From the NCBI GenBank assembly GCA_012295275.1, contig CM022678.1:19260640-19324639 (forward strand): a stretch of DNA of 64,000 bases, given 5' to 3'. The translations under genes and the position numbers were made by a program. The notes beneath the pieces are model-generated. The model did no database searches. It saw only the letters and a program-made list of their open reading frames with translations, and was not told where the DNA came from. Of this stretch, positions 1 to 10,755 are shown in pieces. The number at the start of each line of letters is the position of its first letter. Positions within the stretch are counted from its first letter, which is position 1. This DNA is from Chrysomallon squamiferum (lineage: Eukaryota > Mollusca > Gastropoda > Neomphalida > Peltospiridae).

Positions 1-15
1 ACAAATATTTCACTA

Positions 16-133
16 TCATTGTAACTGGTTTATATATTATATATTGTATATCATTGTAACTGGTTTATATATTATATATTGTATATCATTGTAACTGGTT
101 TATATATTATATATTGTATATCATTGTAACTGG
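16..133. repeat. 35-bp tandem repeat, three units plus a partial one
   Basis: The word TCATTGTAACTGGTTTATAT recurs at 16, 51 and 86, and its first half again at 121, so the period is exactly 35 bp. The paralogous flank of gene 2 (about 30255) holds a single copy of TCATTGTAACT at the same place, so this is a local expansion. Confidence 0.95.
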
Positions 134-310
134 TATTTCTCACCAATTTTGATCCTTCCAAAATCTTTCTCTAATGTCGTTGTGCTTTGCTCTGTTTTCG
201 CAGCCATTATCCTAAAAGAAAGTCACAAAATATTTTATTAATATTGTGTTTTAGCTCCACTGTACTTTTCTCTGGAACGTACCAAAATCAATCTTTTCTT
301 CTTCCTCTTC
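134..310 (-). other. Orphan 5'-flank module of the TPR-TIR family
   Basis: The stretch aligns with the 5' flank of gene 2 (30268-30360): TTTCTCACCAA, an ATCCTT...CAAAATC block, then GTTGTGCT and GCAGCCATTATCCT. Related modules lie upstream of genes 1 and 3 (about 15000 and 51030). In those loci the gene lies on the lower-coordinate side, on the minus strand. I infer that another family member, or its remnant, may lie just left of the window. Confidence 0.55.
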
Positions 311-318
311 TTTTTGTG

Positions 319-333
319 ATTATTATTATTATG

Positions 334-399
<66 letters not shown>

Positions 400-433
400 G
401 TTGTTGTTATTATTATTTTATTATTATTATTTT
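319..433. repeat. (ATT)n microsatellite with a short GTT interruption
   Basis: Almost uninterrupted ATT triplets, with GTT triplets near 399-407. Reading frames through it give poly-Ile and are not genes. Confidence 0.95.
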
Positions 434-622
434 AAATCATACATTTTGAAAATCAAAGAATAAGAAAGAAGTAATAATATATTTTTTCTTTTCTTTTTAT
501 TCTGGTATTTCCTTTGAAAAATATATATATACATATACATATGTTTTATTTTAATTTTATTTTTATTATTCTTTTTTTGAAATCCCTGGAATAAATACAA
601 AATATAAATCAATAAATAAATA

Positions 623-672
<50 letters not shown>

Positions 673-1140
673 ATATCTTTTTTCTTCTTTTTTTTTTTGT
701 TTTTGTTTGATTTAACAAAAAATAAAAAATAAATAAATCAATTTCTTGTTTCGAATTAATTTTACTAGTACGTGCAACAGTTCATGTTGTCTTCTTTATC
801 AGCCTACATGAGCTAAAAATAGCACAGTTTTCAGCCTGTGTATAACATCAGAGAGACAGAAACGGGTGTGCGAAATTAGATCACTGAGATATCAATAAAT
901 GTTGCGAATTAGGTATAACAAATATTTATAAAACAGTTTTTAGTAGGATTTTCTTTTTCTTCTTACATTATTTTCAGGATGACCGCTGTATAGTGTTTAT
1001 TTCAGAGAATAAGAATCGAAATGACCTGCGTCTAGATTTTAAATGTAAAACAATAAAATAAGAAAATAATAATACTCAGGCATCGATTTTTGTGATCTTG
1101 TTCCTTCGGAAACTGAAATTTGACTTATTATTTTCTGTTA
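434..1140 (+). repeat. Diverged dispersed-unit copy, no gene
   Basis: An (AAT)n tract at about 616-671 is followed from about 780 by the intergenic unit described at 15400-26000. Its module A (AGACAGAAACGGGTGTG) is at about 852 and the word GACCTGCGTCTAGATTTTAA is near 1023. I see no coding exon here. Confidence 0.7.
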
Positions 1141-1849
1141 TTTTCTTCTTGTGTATTTATACATTACCATTTCCTGATAGTTTTAACTTACATATATAAC
1201 TAGACAATTCATGAATGAATTTTATATTTTAATGCACAAGTAATGAATCAAAGATTACTTAAATATCCAGTATCTGATCGTAATAACAAAACTTAAATAA
1301 AACTTACACGTTCTCGCTGGATGTTCCTTAACTTTCAAACGAGCAGTCAAAAACTGTGATAGCTTTACCTTTTCAGTTTGATATATAATCAGGTGTGTAG
1401 TTTCCCTTTCGATATTCCAAAAATCGGTACAGTAAATCTAGAAAATGAGTATGAAAGCTATATAAATATGTAACCTAATAAGGTAACGTTATGACATTGT
1501 CGGATGACAACAATTTAAATAAGTTCATGCGCATCTCCTTGTTATATCTACGATCACGCCAGGACAGAGTCCACTTTATTATCAAATTGCTATTACAATA
1601 AAATACTGAGTTCTACTAACAGAATTCAATGTGATACGATACGAAATCAAGATCAGTCTGATCACAAAGCTTTCCTAATTGTCTTTCATTTTCTTTCTTT
1701 CTTTCTCTTTCCTTATTTCTTTCTTTCTTTCTTTATTTATTTCTTTATTTTATTATTATAATTATTTCTTCCCATTTTCTAAATTATTTTTTATCTATCT
1801 TTTTTTTAGTTTTTTACTTTTATCTTATATTTTGATATATATATATAAG

Positions 1850-1880
<31 letters not shown>

Positions 1881-1903
1881 CTATGCATGTATGTACGTGT
1901 TTA

Positions 1904-1983
<80 letters not shown>
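1850..1983. repeat. (ATGT)n followed by (ATT)n microsatellites
   Basis: ATGT quadruplets run to about 1880 and ATT triplets from 1906 to 1983. The matching place in block Q (32627-32671) has a shorter ATT tract and no ATGT tract. Confidence 0.95.
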
Positions 1984-2460
1984 GAATTCCAGCACTGAGG
2001 AAAATTATATTTATGCCATCCAAGTCTTACTGTTCTCATCAAACCTTTCCAATATCGTAAATTTCTCTTTTTATGTGTCAAGCAAAATTTTCAATGTGTT
2101 GTTTCGTTTTGTGTGCATTTTACAATAGTACACATCACTGCATTGACCATGTATATTTATAGTTTAATGGTAACTTTGTATGATTATTAGATTTAGATAT
2201 TTGGCGAACGTTGATTAAACAAACTGAAACCACATGACTAATTTTCGTGCAGTTGGAAAAAGAAGAAGATAAACATGGGGTATCTGTGTATACTTGAAAC
2301 AAACTGTTGGTGTTTTTCTTATCGAGGCCAAACTAAAGGTACATTCGACTTTCTGTATGAAGAGATTTGTTATCGAGATGACGCTTCAGGGGTGAATTAT
2401 GCGGCGGGTGGGGGTGCTCAGTTGCACGGAAAGTTGCAAAAAAAAGTTACCACGGACAAA

Positions 2461-2463
2461 AAT

Positions 2464-2501
<38 letters not shown>

Positions 2502-2523
2502 AAAAAAAACAACAACAACAACA
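2461..2523. repeat. (AAC)n microsatellite
   Basis: AAC triplets are broken by a short A-run. In block Q the matching tract (33125-33270) is longer and more mixed. Asn- or Val-rich frames here are simple-repeat artefacts. Confidence 0.95.
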
Positions 2524-2529
2524 GTAAAA

Positions 2530-4340
2530 GCCATATAAGCAATATTTTATAAGAACAAATACTGTTATATCATTATCGCATGGCAAAAATTATAAGCACA
2601 GTAATCACCGCATGTCCTTATTATATATGTACATTTACAAATGTCATATTGCAACTCATGAATGGGTTATTTGGAAGGATGCAGGCTGTTTGTTCGTTGT
2701 TAATATGGAAATGAAACGTGGATCATAATATCGACATTTTTGTACTTTCAGCTTCCAGAGGTCATCTTCTTCAAAACTACTTGCGTCTTCATCGTCTTCT
2801 TTTTTGCGGATTCGTTGTGAATAGCTTGCACAGGATTAAAATATATTTTCTAATCAGCTCCAGTATTTTATTTCACGTCATTCTATTATCGACATGTCGA
2901 GTCGACCTGATGACAGAAATTCAAATAAAAACAAAAGTGTTTATCTACTTCACTTCACGTGATCACTCAGTGTTAGTGTTTTAGTTTAAACCATTAACCG
3001 TACCTGGCACAAAAGGTATGCTAACTACTTGTTTCGATATCGATATATGAGTAATCGTGTCACATAGTATTTCTCTTCACAGTAAAGCTTTACGATTAAA
3101 TTCTGTAAACGTATTTCTTATACACTAGAGAGGTATAACTAATTTAACATCGGTAAACATCTTTTATTAGCTACATGCTGAAAGATATTTCCAAATGTAC
3201 TGTTTATTTATTAAATTAATGTCGGCTATTTACTTATTGTTATATGCGATTTGTTTCTGTTTTTATATGTATTAATAGTTGAATTAATTGGATAGGTTAA
3301 AAATGTTGCCACGTTGCCCGTAGCAAACTTGTGTAATGTAATTTGTTTTATGTACATTTATGTGTATAACTTCTAAGTTATGGCCCTTTCTGTGCGTGCA
3401 GATGGAGGATTGGTGAGGCTAACAGAAAAGTACGTGCGTCCTATCAAAGTGTACTCTTCTTATCGTAACGAAATTCATTGTTACGTATTCAACATCTCAG
3501 TAATTCTGACTTGTGTTAAAAAATAATTGTTTATAATTTTATGTTTTGTCATTTTCCTTTTGAGCCTGTGGTATCTTTACTCTTTTATTTTTTTTTAATT
3601 GTTTTATTTTATTTTTATTTTATTATTTATTGTACAATCTCTTTGTATATACTTTAACCAAATTAAGCAATTGTTCAGTCCTCAGGAAATAAACACATGA
3701 AATTATCACATTTTATATTTTCATTGCACTTACAGAATCTGCATGTTAAGAGATTGTGTGCGTTCTCTATCATGAGACTAGACTCTGAATGTTTGAAATA
3801 AACCTGTAGATAAAGTAATACGCATGAGATGAATCAATAACGTTATAGTCAACTAAAAGTATTATTTCTAAGTACTAGCATATACAAACATACACCCACT
3901 TATTATTTGATAAATCTGGTTTGACCAAGCTGTAAATCTGAAATGAATTTTAAAGAAAAATGCAGTGAGAAATATTGGGACTTGAGAAGGGCAGTAACTC
4001 TTATTACATCTCGATGTTCCGTTGCAACCTGAATTCAAGTTTCTACTAAAAATATGAACACCAGTAACAGTTATTTAAATTAGAGGGATTATTTCTATTT
4101 ATTTTATTTTAATTTTAATTTCTATGTTAAATATATATAAAAATTAAAATATATATATATTGTTGTTGTTTGCAGCTCATTCAAAATTAAATGAAAAGCA
4201 AATTATTTTGTCGCCAATATTTATTACTCATTTATCAGTTATATTTAAGAAAAGTTATTATAATGCATGCTGAAATAGAGCTTCATCTAAGCAAGAGAAA
4301 TTAACGTTCAACATATGTTTTATACTGAAGATTTACACTA
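2530..4340. repeat. Triplicated intergenic segment, no gene seen
   Basis: The segment is present three times: here, at 33275-35090 and at 38590-40400. Shared landmarks are GCAAACTTGTGTAATGTAAT and a GT-rich tract at the right end. It holds two 3'-splice-site-like sequences, at about 2750 and 3400, and AATAAA hexamers near 3690 and 3797. I could not connect them into a conserved reading frame, so I call no gene. Confidence 0.75.
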
Positions 4341-4640
4341 ATAAAATGCTTTTATTACTGAATGTTTCTCTATCTATTTTTCTAAAAGTGTGTATGTGTG
4401 TGTGTCTGTGTGTGTGTGTGTTTATTTACATACATGTGTGAGAGAGAGAATAACGTGTTTATAAAAGTAAGCAGAAGAAAGTCACATCAAGGTGTAATGA
4501 TACAAAACAAATTCCAATTAATATTTCTCACCACCAATCTTTAACGACGTTGTGCGTTGCTCCTTTTTCGAAAAGTTATGAAATCTTTTGCTAACCTTGT
4601 TTTCTATCTGTATTGAACATCAGAGTTTAAAGACGACACA
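4340..4640 (-). other. Orphan 5'-flank module of the TPR-TIR family
   Basis: Reading left to right it holds ACTGAATGTTTCTC, a (GT)n tract, GAGAGAGAATAACGTGTTTA, ATTTCTCACCACCAATCTTT and TGTATTGAACATC. The same order is found in the 5' flanks of gene 2 (30075-30400), gene 1 (14870-15130) and gene 3 (50900-51160). No TPR-TIR exon lies to its left. Copies are at 35080-35370 and 40390-40640. It marks a lost gene or a copied flank. Confidence 0.6.
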
Positions 4641-5398
4641 ATAGTAATAAATAGAAATTTAAAATGACAGGAGAACAAAGAGTAAGAAATTGAAATAATT
4701 TTATTTTTTAAGAATGTTATAATAAAATAAATAAATAAATAAATTAATAAATAAATTCTTCTTTTCATCTGATAACACTACGACTTCTAGCAGTTCTACA
4801 GTCATATTTAATTTTATAAGCCACTATGAACTAACAGTATTGACCATTAGCAGCAGATGTTTAATAATATAGAAACAGAAACGATGTCTGAAATATGCAA
4901 TAATGATAGCGAGTATGCAAGACAAATAATAAATATTTATAGAGCAGTTTCTTCTCTTTTCTTCTTTTTATTATATTGTTGTGGAAGTGGATCTGCCTAT
5001 ATTATTCACAGAGTAATTAACCAAATGACAAGCATCAAAAAGGAAAAAACAATATTTGATTACCTAAATAGTACTTTTCATTAGGCATCAAAATCTTACT
5101 TCTTCCAAAAAGCTTTCCCATCAATTTGTGTTTTGTTTCCTTCTTATATATTTGTATATTGCAGTTCCTCATAGTTATACCTCTTCTATATCAATAAACG
5201 ATTCGTGAATCAAAGTTATAATTTAATGGACAAGTAATGAATAAAATTTTAGCTAACTAAAAAGTATATGATCGGAATATCAAATCTTGAACAAAACTTA
5301 CACGTTCTGTTTGGATCTTCCTCACTTAAAATCTGACTGTCAGTGTTAATTAAACGGGTAAAATTTCTACTTCACTTTCTCGGTTTAATAAGAGGAAA

Positions 5399-5546
5399 TA
5401 ATGAATAGAGCGTTTCGTAGAAAAATCATTAATGCGTTTCGTAGAAAAATCATTAATGCGTTTTGTACAAAAAAATCAATAATGCGTTTCGTAGAAATAA
5501 TGAATAGAGCGTTTCGTAGAAAAATCATTAATGCGTTTCGTAGAAA
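5399..5546. repeat. 24-bp minisatellite, GCGTTTCGTAGAAAAATCAT type
   Basis: Units of about 24 bp built on GCGTTTCGTAGAAAAATCAT, some with a variant spacer, about five to six in all. Blocks Q (36133-36200) and R (41443-41522) carry about three units at the same place, so copy number changed after the duplication. The open frame through it is a periodic artefact. Confidence 0.9.
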
Positions 5547-5717
5547 AATCATTACACACAATTTACCCGCTGTGTCAAGCTAATGTCATCGATGTAGACA
5601 TGCGCTGTGCGTTGAGGATATTGATCTGATCGTGACTTGCCTCGTGTGTGGGTGCGGTCAATTAACATATTACTTTGGGAAGAGGCGCTCACGATAGTGA
5701 ATTTTTTAGTATACAAA

Positions 5718-6300
5718 ATGCTGACTAGCGGTAAGATACGGCTAATAATCAATTCTTATAAGAAGTATGAAATAATTAAGTACTGTGAAGCCAATCCTAG
5801 CGAGAAAAAATGTCAGACGGCGGAGAGATTCATGATTACCCGCATAGCAATAAATGACATTTTGAAGAACAAATCTAAAGTGATCTACATCAGCGAGAAG
5901 TGTGAGAGGCCCGAGTCAAGAAAAGGCGGGATGAAACGCATCAAGCACGTCACGTTCCAAGTAGTCGACTCCGCGCTAACTATATGGTTTCAACAAATGT
6001 CTGCTAGACCTGAAATTTGCATCAATGGAGAAATGATACTTCACAAAGCACGAGGATGGTGAGAAACTGAAGGACAGTTGGAAAAGTGCTGAAAGCGGGT
6101 GAATCTGGCGATGTTAATACAGCAGTAGTTGAAGAATGGAAAACAGAGTAACTCAAGGACATTCTCCAGAGACACGAACGACAGGACATTATAATGACAC
6201 CGATGAAGGATTAACTTGACTGCTTCAGAGAACACGCTAGGACAAGTCGTCATTTTGCCGACCGACATTTAAACGTAGTCGTTGTGACGAGTTAAGTGTA
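5718..6300 (+). pseudogene. Tigger/pogo-type transposase relic (CENP-B-like N-terminal HTH)
   Basis: The frame from the ATG at 5718 gives a CENP-B/Tigger-type N-terminal DNA-binding region. It contains KYCEANPSEKKCQTAERF, then NDILKNKSKV (first helix-turn-helix), then a second, HTH_CENPB-like part ending WFQQMSARPEICINGEM. A stop follows at about 6060. Beyond it, in shifted frames, remain GESGDVNTAVVEEWKTE, LKDILQRHERQDI and a trace of the NADETGLF-like start of the DDE domain. The rest of the catalytic domain is absent. A family transposase is usually around 450-550 residues, so this is a decayed fragment. It would have bound transposon ends and catalysed cut-and-paste movement. Confidence 0.85.
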
Positions 6301-6344
6301 AGTTTCCATTATGACGACTTACCATTACTCGTCATATCTCTAAG

Positions 6345-6630
6345 TCGTCAGAAAAATCTTGGTCCCGAAAGAGACAATTTAGGCCGGTTTTACTGTATAA
6401 ACCTTTTCAGTTCTATTTCACTAGCCTACTCGTCAAACTTATCAAATAGTATTTTCGACGAAATTTAGCTATTTAGCGAATGTGACTGGAAACACCCATT
6501 AGTAATTTTAGTGAAATTGGAAAAATAAGTTAGACATTCGTGTAAATAGAGGATAGATTAATGTAATATGAAATACCTATTTTATTTATATATATGTATA
6601 TATATATACTGTTAGTGTTCGCGAACGGAT
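6345..6630 (+). repeat. Left arm of a long inverted repeat
   Basis: The reverse complement of this stretch matches 10755-11089: the Tigger tip, AGTTCTATTTCACTAGCCTA, the module around AAACACCCATTAGTAATTTT, and GTTCGCGAAC at the inner end. The arms are about 290-335 bp and enclose about 4.1 kb that includes the Gypsy relic. The same pair recurs in block R (42300-42600 and 46730-47050). Confidence 0.85.
6347..6396 (+). repeat. Tigger-type terminal sequence, 3' end
   Basis: Read on the minus strand, the sequence begins TA then CAGTAAAACCGGCC, followed by TGTCTCTTTCGGGACCAAGA. A TA target site followed by CAGT is typical of Tigger/pogo elements. It closes the transposase relic on its right. I did not find the matching 5' terminus left of 5718. 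Confidence 0.65.
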
Positions 6631-6639
6631 TAAACTAAG

Positions 6640-7720
6640 TTATTACACACATGACTAAAGTTCACGAAATTATAACAATAAAATATATATATATATTCGG
6701 ATCAGTGCATGCATTTAGAATTGTCATGTCTACTGAAGAAAAACAAAATTAAACTAGTGTTTCGACCGTTTTAGTTCCTTTAAGTTTCGTTCTCATGAAT
6801 TAATTCCTAGCTTATACATAACCTATATTTCTATGTTTTAATCTAACAACTGCAGCACTCTCAAGAGTTTTACATGTTATTGACTTTTATCAGCACATGT
6901 GAATTAAAAATATGAGAGATAACAGCCGTTATATAACAATACAGAAACACAAACGAGTGTGTGAAGTTATGTCGTTGAATCAGTCGATTATTTAACAATA
7001 CAGAAAGAGAAACAGCTGTGTGAAATTATGTCATTGGAATGTGTCAGAAATGCAGCGAGTAAAGCGACTAGTAAGATGTAACAGAGATTTAGAAAGCAGT
7101 TTGTAGAGTGATTTTTTTTCTTTCTCTATTTGTATTAATTTGAGTTACCACAGCTATGTTCTGTTTGAGTCACAGAATAATCAACGAATTGACTGGCTTC
7201 AAAATTTTAACATTAATAATACAAAAAATAAAATTATAATTAAACTAACTGACGAAATAAATAAATAAATAAATAAATAAAACAAAGGACGTCTTTGTCC
7301 TACTTTTATATAAATACTAATTTTTATTAGGCGATCAAAATCTTACTGGTTTCAGAAAATTTTCCCATCGATTTACCTTTTCTGAGCTAAGTTTAATATT
7401 TAGTTAATTAGCTGTGTTATTTGCTTGATGGTTGTTTTTAAATTACACTTCCTTGCAGTTAGTACTTACGTATCAGTTGACTGTTATGCATCATAGTTTA
7501 ATGGACAGGTAATGAATGGTATTAGAGAAAGGATTCTGAAGCTAGAATTTTGTTGCTGTTATTCTTTTTTCTTTTTATTTCAATTATGTTCAGATTATTA
7601 TTTTAGTGATTTATGATTAGCTGGAATCGTTGCTAAGAGGGAAACTAATTTAACATCAGCTAAGACATTAGGCGAAATAAAGGAAATAATTTTATCCCAG
7701 AAGTTTTAGGTGATAGGTAT
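6640..7720 (+). repeat. Dispersed-unit copies, no gene
   Basis: Two adjacent module-A copies (about 6930 and 6980, both around AACAATACAGAAA) are followed by the usual downstream order: AAATAAAT run, ATCAAAATCTTACTGGTTTC and ATAGTTTAATGGACAGGTAA. No exon-like sequence is visible before the Gypsy relic. Confidence 0.7.
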
Positions 7721-7729
7721 CAAATGAAG

Positions 7730-8340
7730 AAAGTGAGATTGTCCGAGAGATAGATGTAAATGAGTTGAGTGTGGAGCAACAGTTAGCCTTTAAGAAACTG
7801 GAATACGAAAGAGAAGAACGTGCATTTGACAGAGAGACAGAAAGAGACTGAAGAGAGAGAAAGAGACAGAAGACAGAAAGACACTGAAGATTGTGACGAG
7901 AAAGATAAGAGAGGGTGTTAGAGAGGGAACATTAGTTAAAGCTGAAAGCCGAATTGTCTAGGCGTCGGGCAAGAGAAAGTAGTGAGGCAGGTAATAAGCA
8001 TTTCAACACGTCTGAGGCTTGTAGATCAGTGTGTGTATTGGAAGACCCAGAGGTAGATATGTTCTTCCTACAGTCTGAACGGGTCGCCAAACAATTAAAT
8101 TGTCCACTGTCTAAATGGATATTGTTAGCTGTGTGGAAATTTAAGGGAAAGGCTAGCTTAGGCTATAACTCAGTGAGTGATGAGAGGGCTACCCAGTATG
8201 AACTAGTAAAGTCTGCAGTGTTACGGGCGTATGAGTTGAGACCTGAGGATTATCGTTTACGGTATAGCGAATTAAAGAAAACACAGGGTCAGTCTTATAG
8301 CGAATTGGTGACTAAGAAATCAGGACTGTTTGACAAATAG
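7730..8340 (+). pseudogene. Ty3/Gypsy gag relic
   Basis: The first part reads NELSVEQQLAFKKLEYEREE, a charged Gag N-terminus, and is cut by stops near 7850. The open frame at 7954-8340 continues with EDPEVDMFF, then NCPLSKWILLAVWKFKGKA, then YELVKSAVLRAYELRPEDYR and GQSYSEL. This is the retrotransposon Gag core seen in many animal Gypsy elements, where it assembles the particle shell. It ends at a TAG before any zinc knuckle, so Gag is C-terminally truncated. The block R copy (43690-44303) differs by a few residues. Confidence 0.85.
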
Positions 8341-8479
8341 GTAGCTTCTCATCAGATTCAGTCATATATAGTCCTATGGAAATTTTTCATTTAACAGGAC
8401 ACCAAGAAAGACTTACCACTTAGCTTACATATTCATCTAGAAAAACGACAGAGGATGCAGGCACGGCTCTGGCAGTACA

Positions 8480-8875
8480 GTTAGGTGCTTAACTAGACTT
8501 TTACCAGAGGCGATTCCCTTAACGAAAGTCACTGCACCTGTGGTAGCTAGTGCGCTGCTTAAATACTTCACGTATTCGGGATTACCAGGTGAACTTCAAA
8601 GCAGCCGAGCAAGTTTAGAGCAGGTTAATCCAGCAGGTTCTGGCTACGTTAAATGTACGGCACATTCGTTCATAGTCGTTCCAGCCCGAGAGCCAGGGCG
8701 GAAAAGAACCTCTCCACCGCTGCCATTGTTTAGACAATTATGCTTACTGGAACCAGCCAGTTCCTTTCCTGTTGTTCGCGAGATTCGAAGCAAGACTCTT
8801 TAGGATTCACACCATTTGAACTGGTCTATGGGCATTCAGCACAAATTGATAACACAATTGGTTAGACGAGGCTAA
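8480..8875 (+). pseudogene. Ty3/Gypsy integrase fragment, frameshifted
   Basis: Integrase-core pieces occur in order but in different frames: PEAIPLTKVTAPVVASALLK and YFTYSGLPGELQS, then a PESQG motif, then VPFLLFA, and finally GFTPFELVYGHS. The last two are typical of the C-terminal part of Gypsy integrase. At least two frameshifts separate them. The fragment lies upstream of the reverse transcriptase fragment and not downstream as in most Ty3/Gypsy elements. The copy at 44430-44825 has the same order. Confidence 0.75.
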
Positions 8876-8884
8876 TTCGAAAAG

Positions 8885-9322
8885 GGAGATAACAGTTTTC
8901 GGAGTTGTGCTGACCTAAGCCCTGTGAATCAACTCATCAAGGCAGATGCTTATCCTCTTCCCCGCCTTGACGATTGCATTGATCGGATCGGACATGCTAA
9001 ATTCATCAGCAAATTGGACTTAGTGAAGAGTTATTACACCATTCGGTTTACTGAGAAAGCTAAAAACATTCTGGCGATCATCACTCTAGATAACCTCTTC
9101 CAGTTTCGAGTGATGCCGTTTGGCTTGAAGACGGCCTCTGCGGCCTTTCTAAGGATGACGAACCATGTGTTAGCAGACCTAGAAGATGTGGTGACTGAGG
9201 GCAACACTTGGGAGGAACATTTAACCGGGTTGCGACAGATATTCAGTCTACAGAAAACTAACCTGACTGTGAACCTGAGCAAATGTGAGTTCATTAAAGC
9301 ATCAAAAATACTGATGTAGTAT
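8885..9322 (+). pseudogene. Ty3/Gypsy reverse transcriptase fragment lacking YxDD
   Basis: The frame shows RT palm landmarks: SCADL.PVNQLIKADAYPLP, then LDDCIDRIGHAKFISKLDL, YYTIRFTEKAKN and FRVMPFGLKTASAAFLRM. It then jumps from ADLEDVV to NTWEEHL. The YIDD catalytic segment normally between these is deleted, so the protein could not polymerise DNA. The fragment ends with NLSKCEFIKASKI and lacks the RNase H region. The copy is at 44826-45266, with an extra frameshift near 45117. Confidence 0.85.
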
Positions 9323-9329
9323 TAAATAC

Positions 9330-10290
9330 TGATGAAGCGAGAAAGAAGAAAACTGTTCAACGAGCGGCCTTGATTATCTGTCATTTATTTATTTATTGAT
9401 TTATGTATTTATTTATTTATAGCAAAATATATAAACAAACTAATTAATTTGATTTAATTTAAAAGAAGAAAAAAATTAAATGCATTCCATAGCAGCAGCA
9501 GCAACAACAACAACAACAAAAAGAAGGGAAAAATGAAGAAGAAAATGAAAAAAATAATCAGAGGATGATAATGATGTAATGATGATGGTGGTGATTATTA
9601 TTATTATTTTTTTTTATTCCACTATTTTCGCTTGTCATTAAAACATACAATTCTACTCAACAAATAATAAATATTTTCGAATGTATTCATTAATCCAATT
9701 GTTATTGTTATTGCGATCAACACAGATATTTTTCTCATTTTCATAATTGTTGTTATAGTTGCATAATTTCTACCGTTTAAATAATCTTCATTTTAGTTGC
9801 TCAATTCTGTTAATTATTTTGAATTGTGTTGAACATTAGTATAAAAACAAAACTAACTTGTTGCTACTGCTGTCGTTACTATCACTGCTGCTGCTACTAT
9901 TTTTTACTGTTGCTTTTGTTATTGTCGTTGTTGTTGTTACTAGTAGTAGTAGTAAGAAGAATAGTTTTTTTTTTACGACTGTCCACACTGAGCAGATAAA
10001 ACGAAGGATCTGAAAGGGAGATAATCTATGTCTCGTAAGTAAGATCGTACTAATTTCATAAAGATTTTCTGCGGAAATACTTAATCATTGAACAAAAGAA
10101 TGAATATTTGAATGAATAAACGAATTAATTAAAAAATAAATAATTGGTTTAATTAATAAATGAATTAATGAATAAGAAAGCCTCAACTATTTTCAAATTA
10201 ATGGTATCAAACCATTCCTCACTTTTCTGTCTTTCTTCATTTCTTTCTTCTTTTCTTTTCTCTTTTTTTTTTTTTTTTTATCTTAAATTA
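9330..10290. other. Low-complexity spacer, no gene
   Basis: Short tracts of (TTTA)n, CAG/CAA, GAT, ATT and TAG separate AT-rich unique sequence. It matches 45275-46260 in block R, where the ATT tract is much longer (45546-45601). No LTR could be recognised next to the Gypsy relic. Confidence 0.6.
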
Positions 10291-10689
10291 ATTATTTGTT
10301 TTCAAATGTAGGATTGCTATCAAGAAAATTCGAAAGACCAAAATGCGAAACAAAAGTGAAAAAAAATGTTTTAAAAAAGAATGTTTCTTACACCTGTGTT
10401 TTTTTTTGTGTGTGTTTGTCTCTGCGTGTGCGTATGTGTTTTTCACTTTGTTTCGTTATTTATTTATTCATTCAGAGACAGAGAAAATGTTTGTCTTTAT
10501 ATAATATTGTTTAATCATAACACAAGACAAAAATCCCAATTTCTATCATGAAATGCGGAAAGTATTTTGTAATTATGTGTCTACATATGTCTTCGGGTGT
10601 TTCAATCGATCTGGCGAACTTCATCTGGCTATTTGTCTACTATTTATTTAATGCTGATCGATCGCATTGGTCGCTGAATTTAGATTTGT

Positions 10690-10755
10690 TCATTTATATC
10701 ATATTCTTTTACTTACCTTTTCAGATCATCCGGATTTGAAAGTTGACTGGATAGT
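10690..10755 (+). other. Splice-acceptor-like site with short conserved frame
   Basis: The sequence CTTACCTTTTCAG is followed by a frame reading HPDLKVDWIV. The diverged gene 2 flank has TTTTTTTTCAG, then PPVLKLDWIV and a stop (about 26600-26652). Acceptor, frame and W/D residues are shared. The frame is very short and I cannot name a gene; it may be a remnant of a terminal exon on the plus strand. Confidence 0.25.

Noticed and set aside
16-133. Regular 35-bp repeats resembling a CRISPR array
   Set aside because: The repeats abut without spacers, and the sequence is eukaryotic and AT-rich; it is a simple tandem repeat.
1679-2128. Long open frames rich in Leu, Ile, Asn, Tyr or Ser here and at many other sites
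   Set aside because: They are translations of ATT, AAC, GTT, TAG or CT microsatellites in several frames at once, with no conserved non-repeat protein.
2745-2830. Ser-rich terminal exon after TTTTTGTACTTTCAG (also about 33480 and 38800)
   Set aside because: The frame ends differently in the copies through small indels, and no protein similarity is visible.
3385-3445. Possible mini-exon between GTGCGTGCAG and GTACGTGCG
   Set aside because: The block R copy has lost the donor (ATACGTGCG), the frame has an early TGA and there is no coding conservation.
4857-5084. 75-residue open frame kept in blocks P, Q and R (also 35589-35816 and, truncated, 40899-41102)
   Set aside because: It coincides with module A of the dispersed unit, other copies of which are full of stops, and the R copy is frameshifted. 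Recent duplication explains the conservation.
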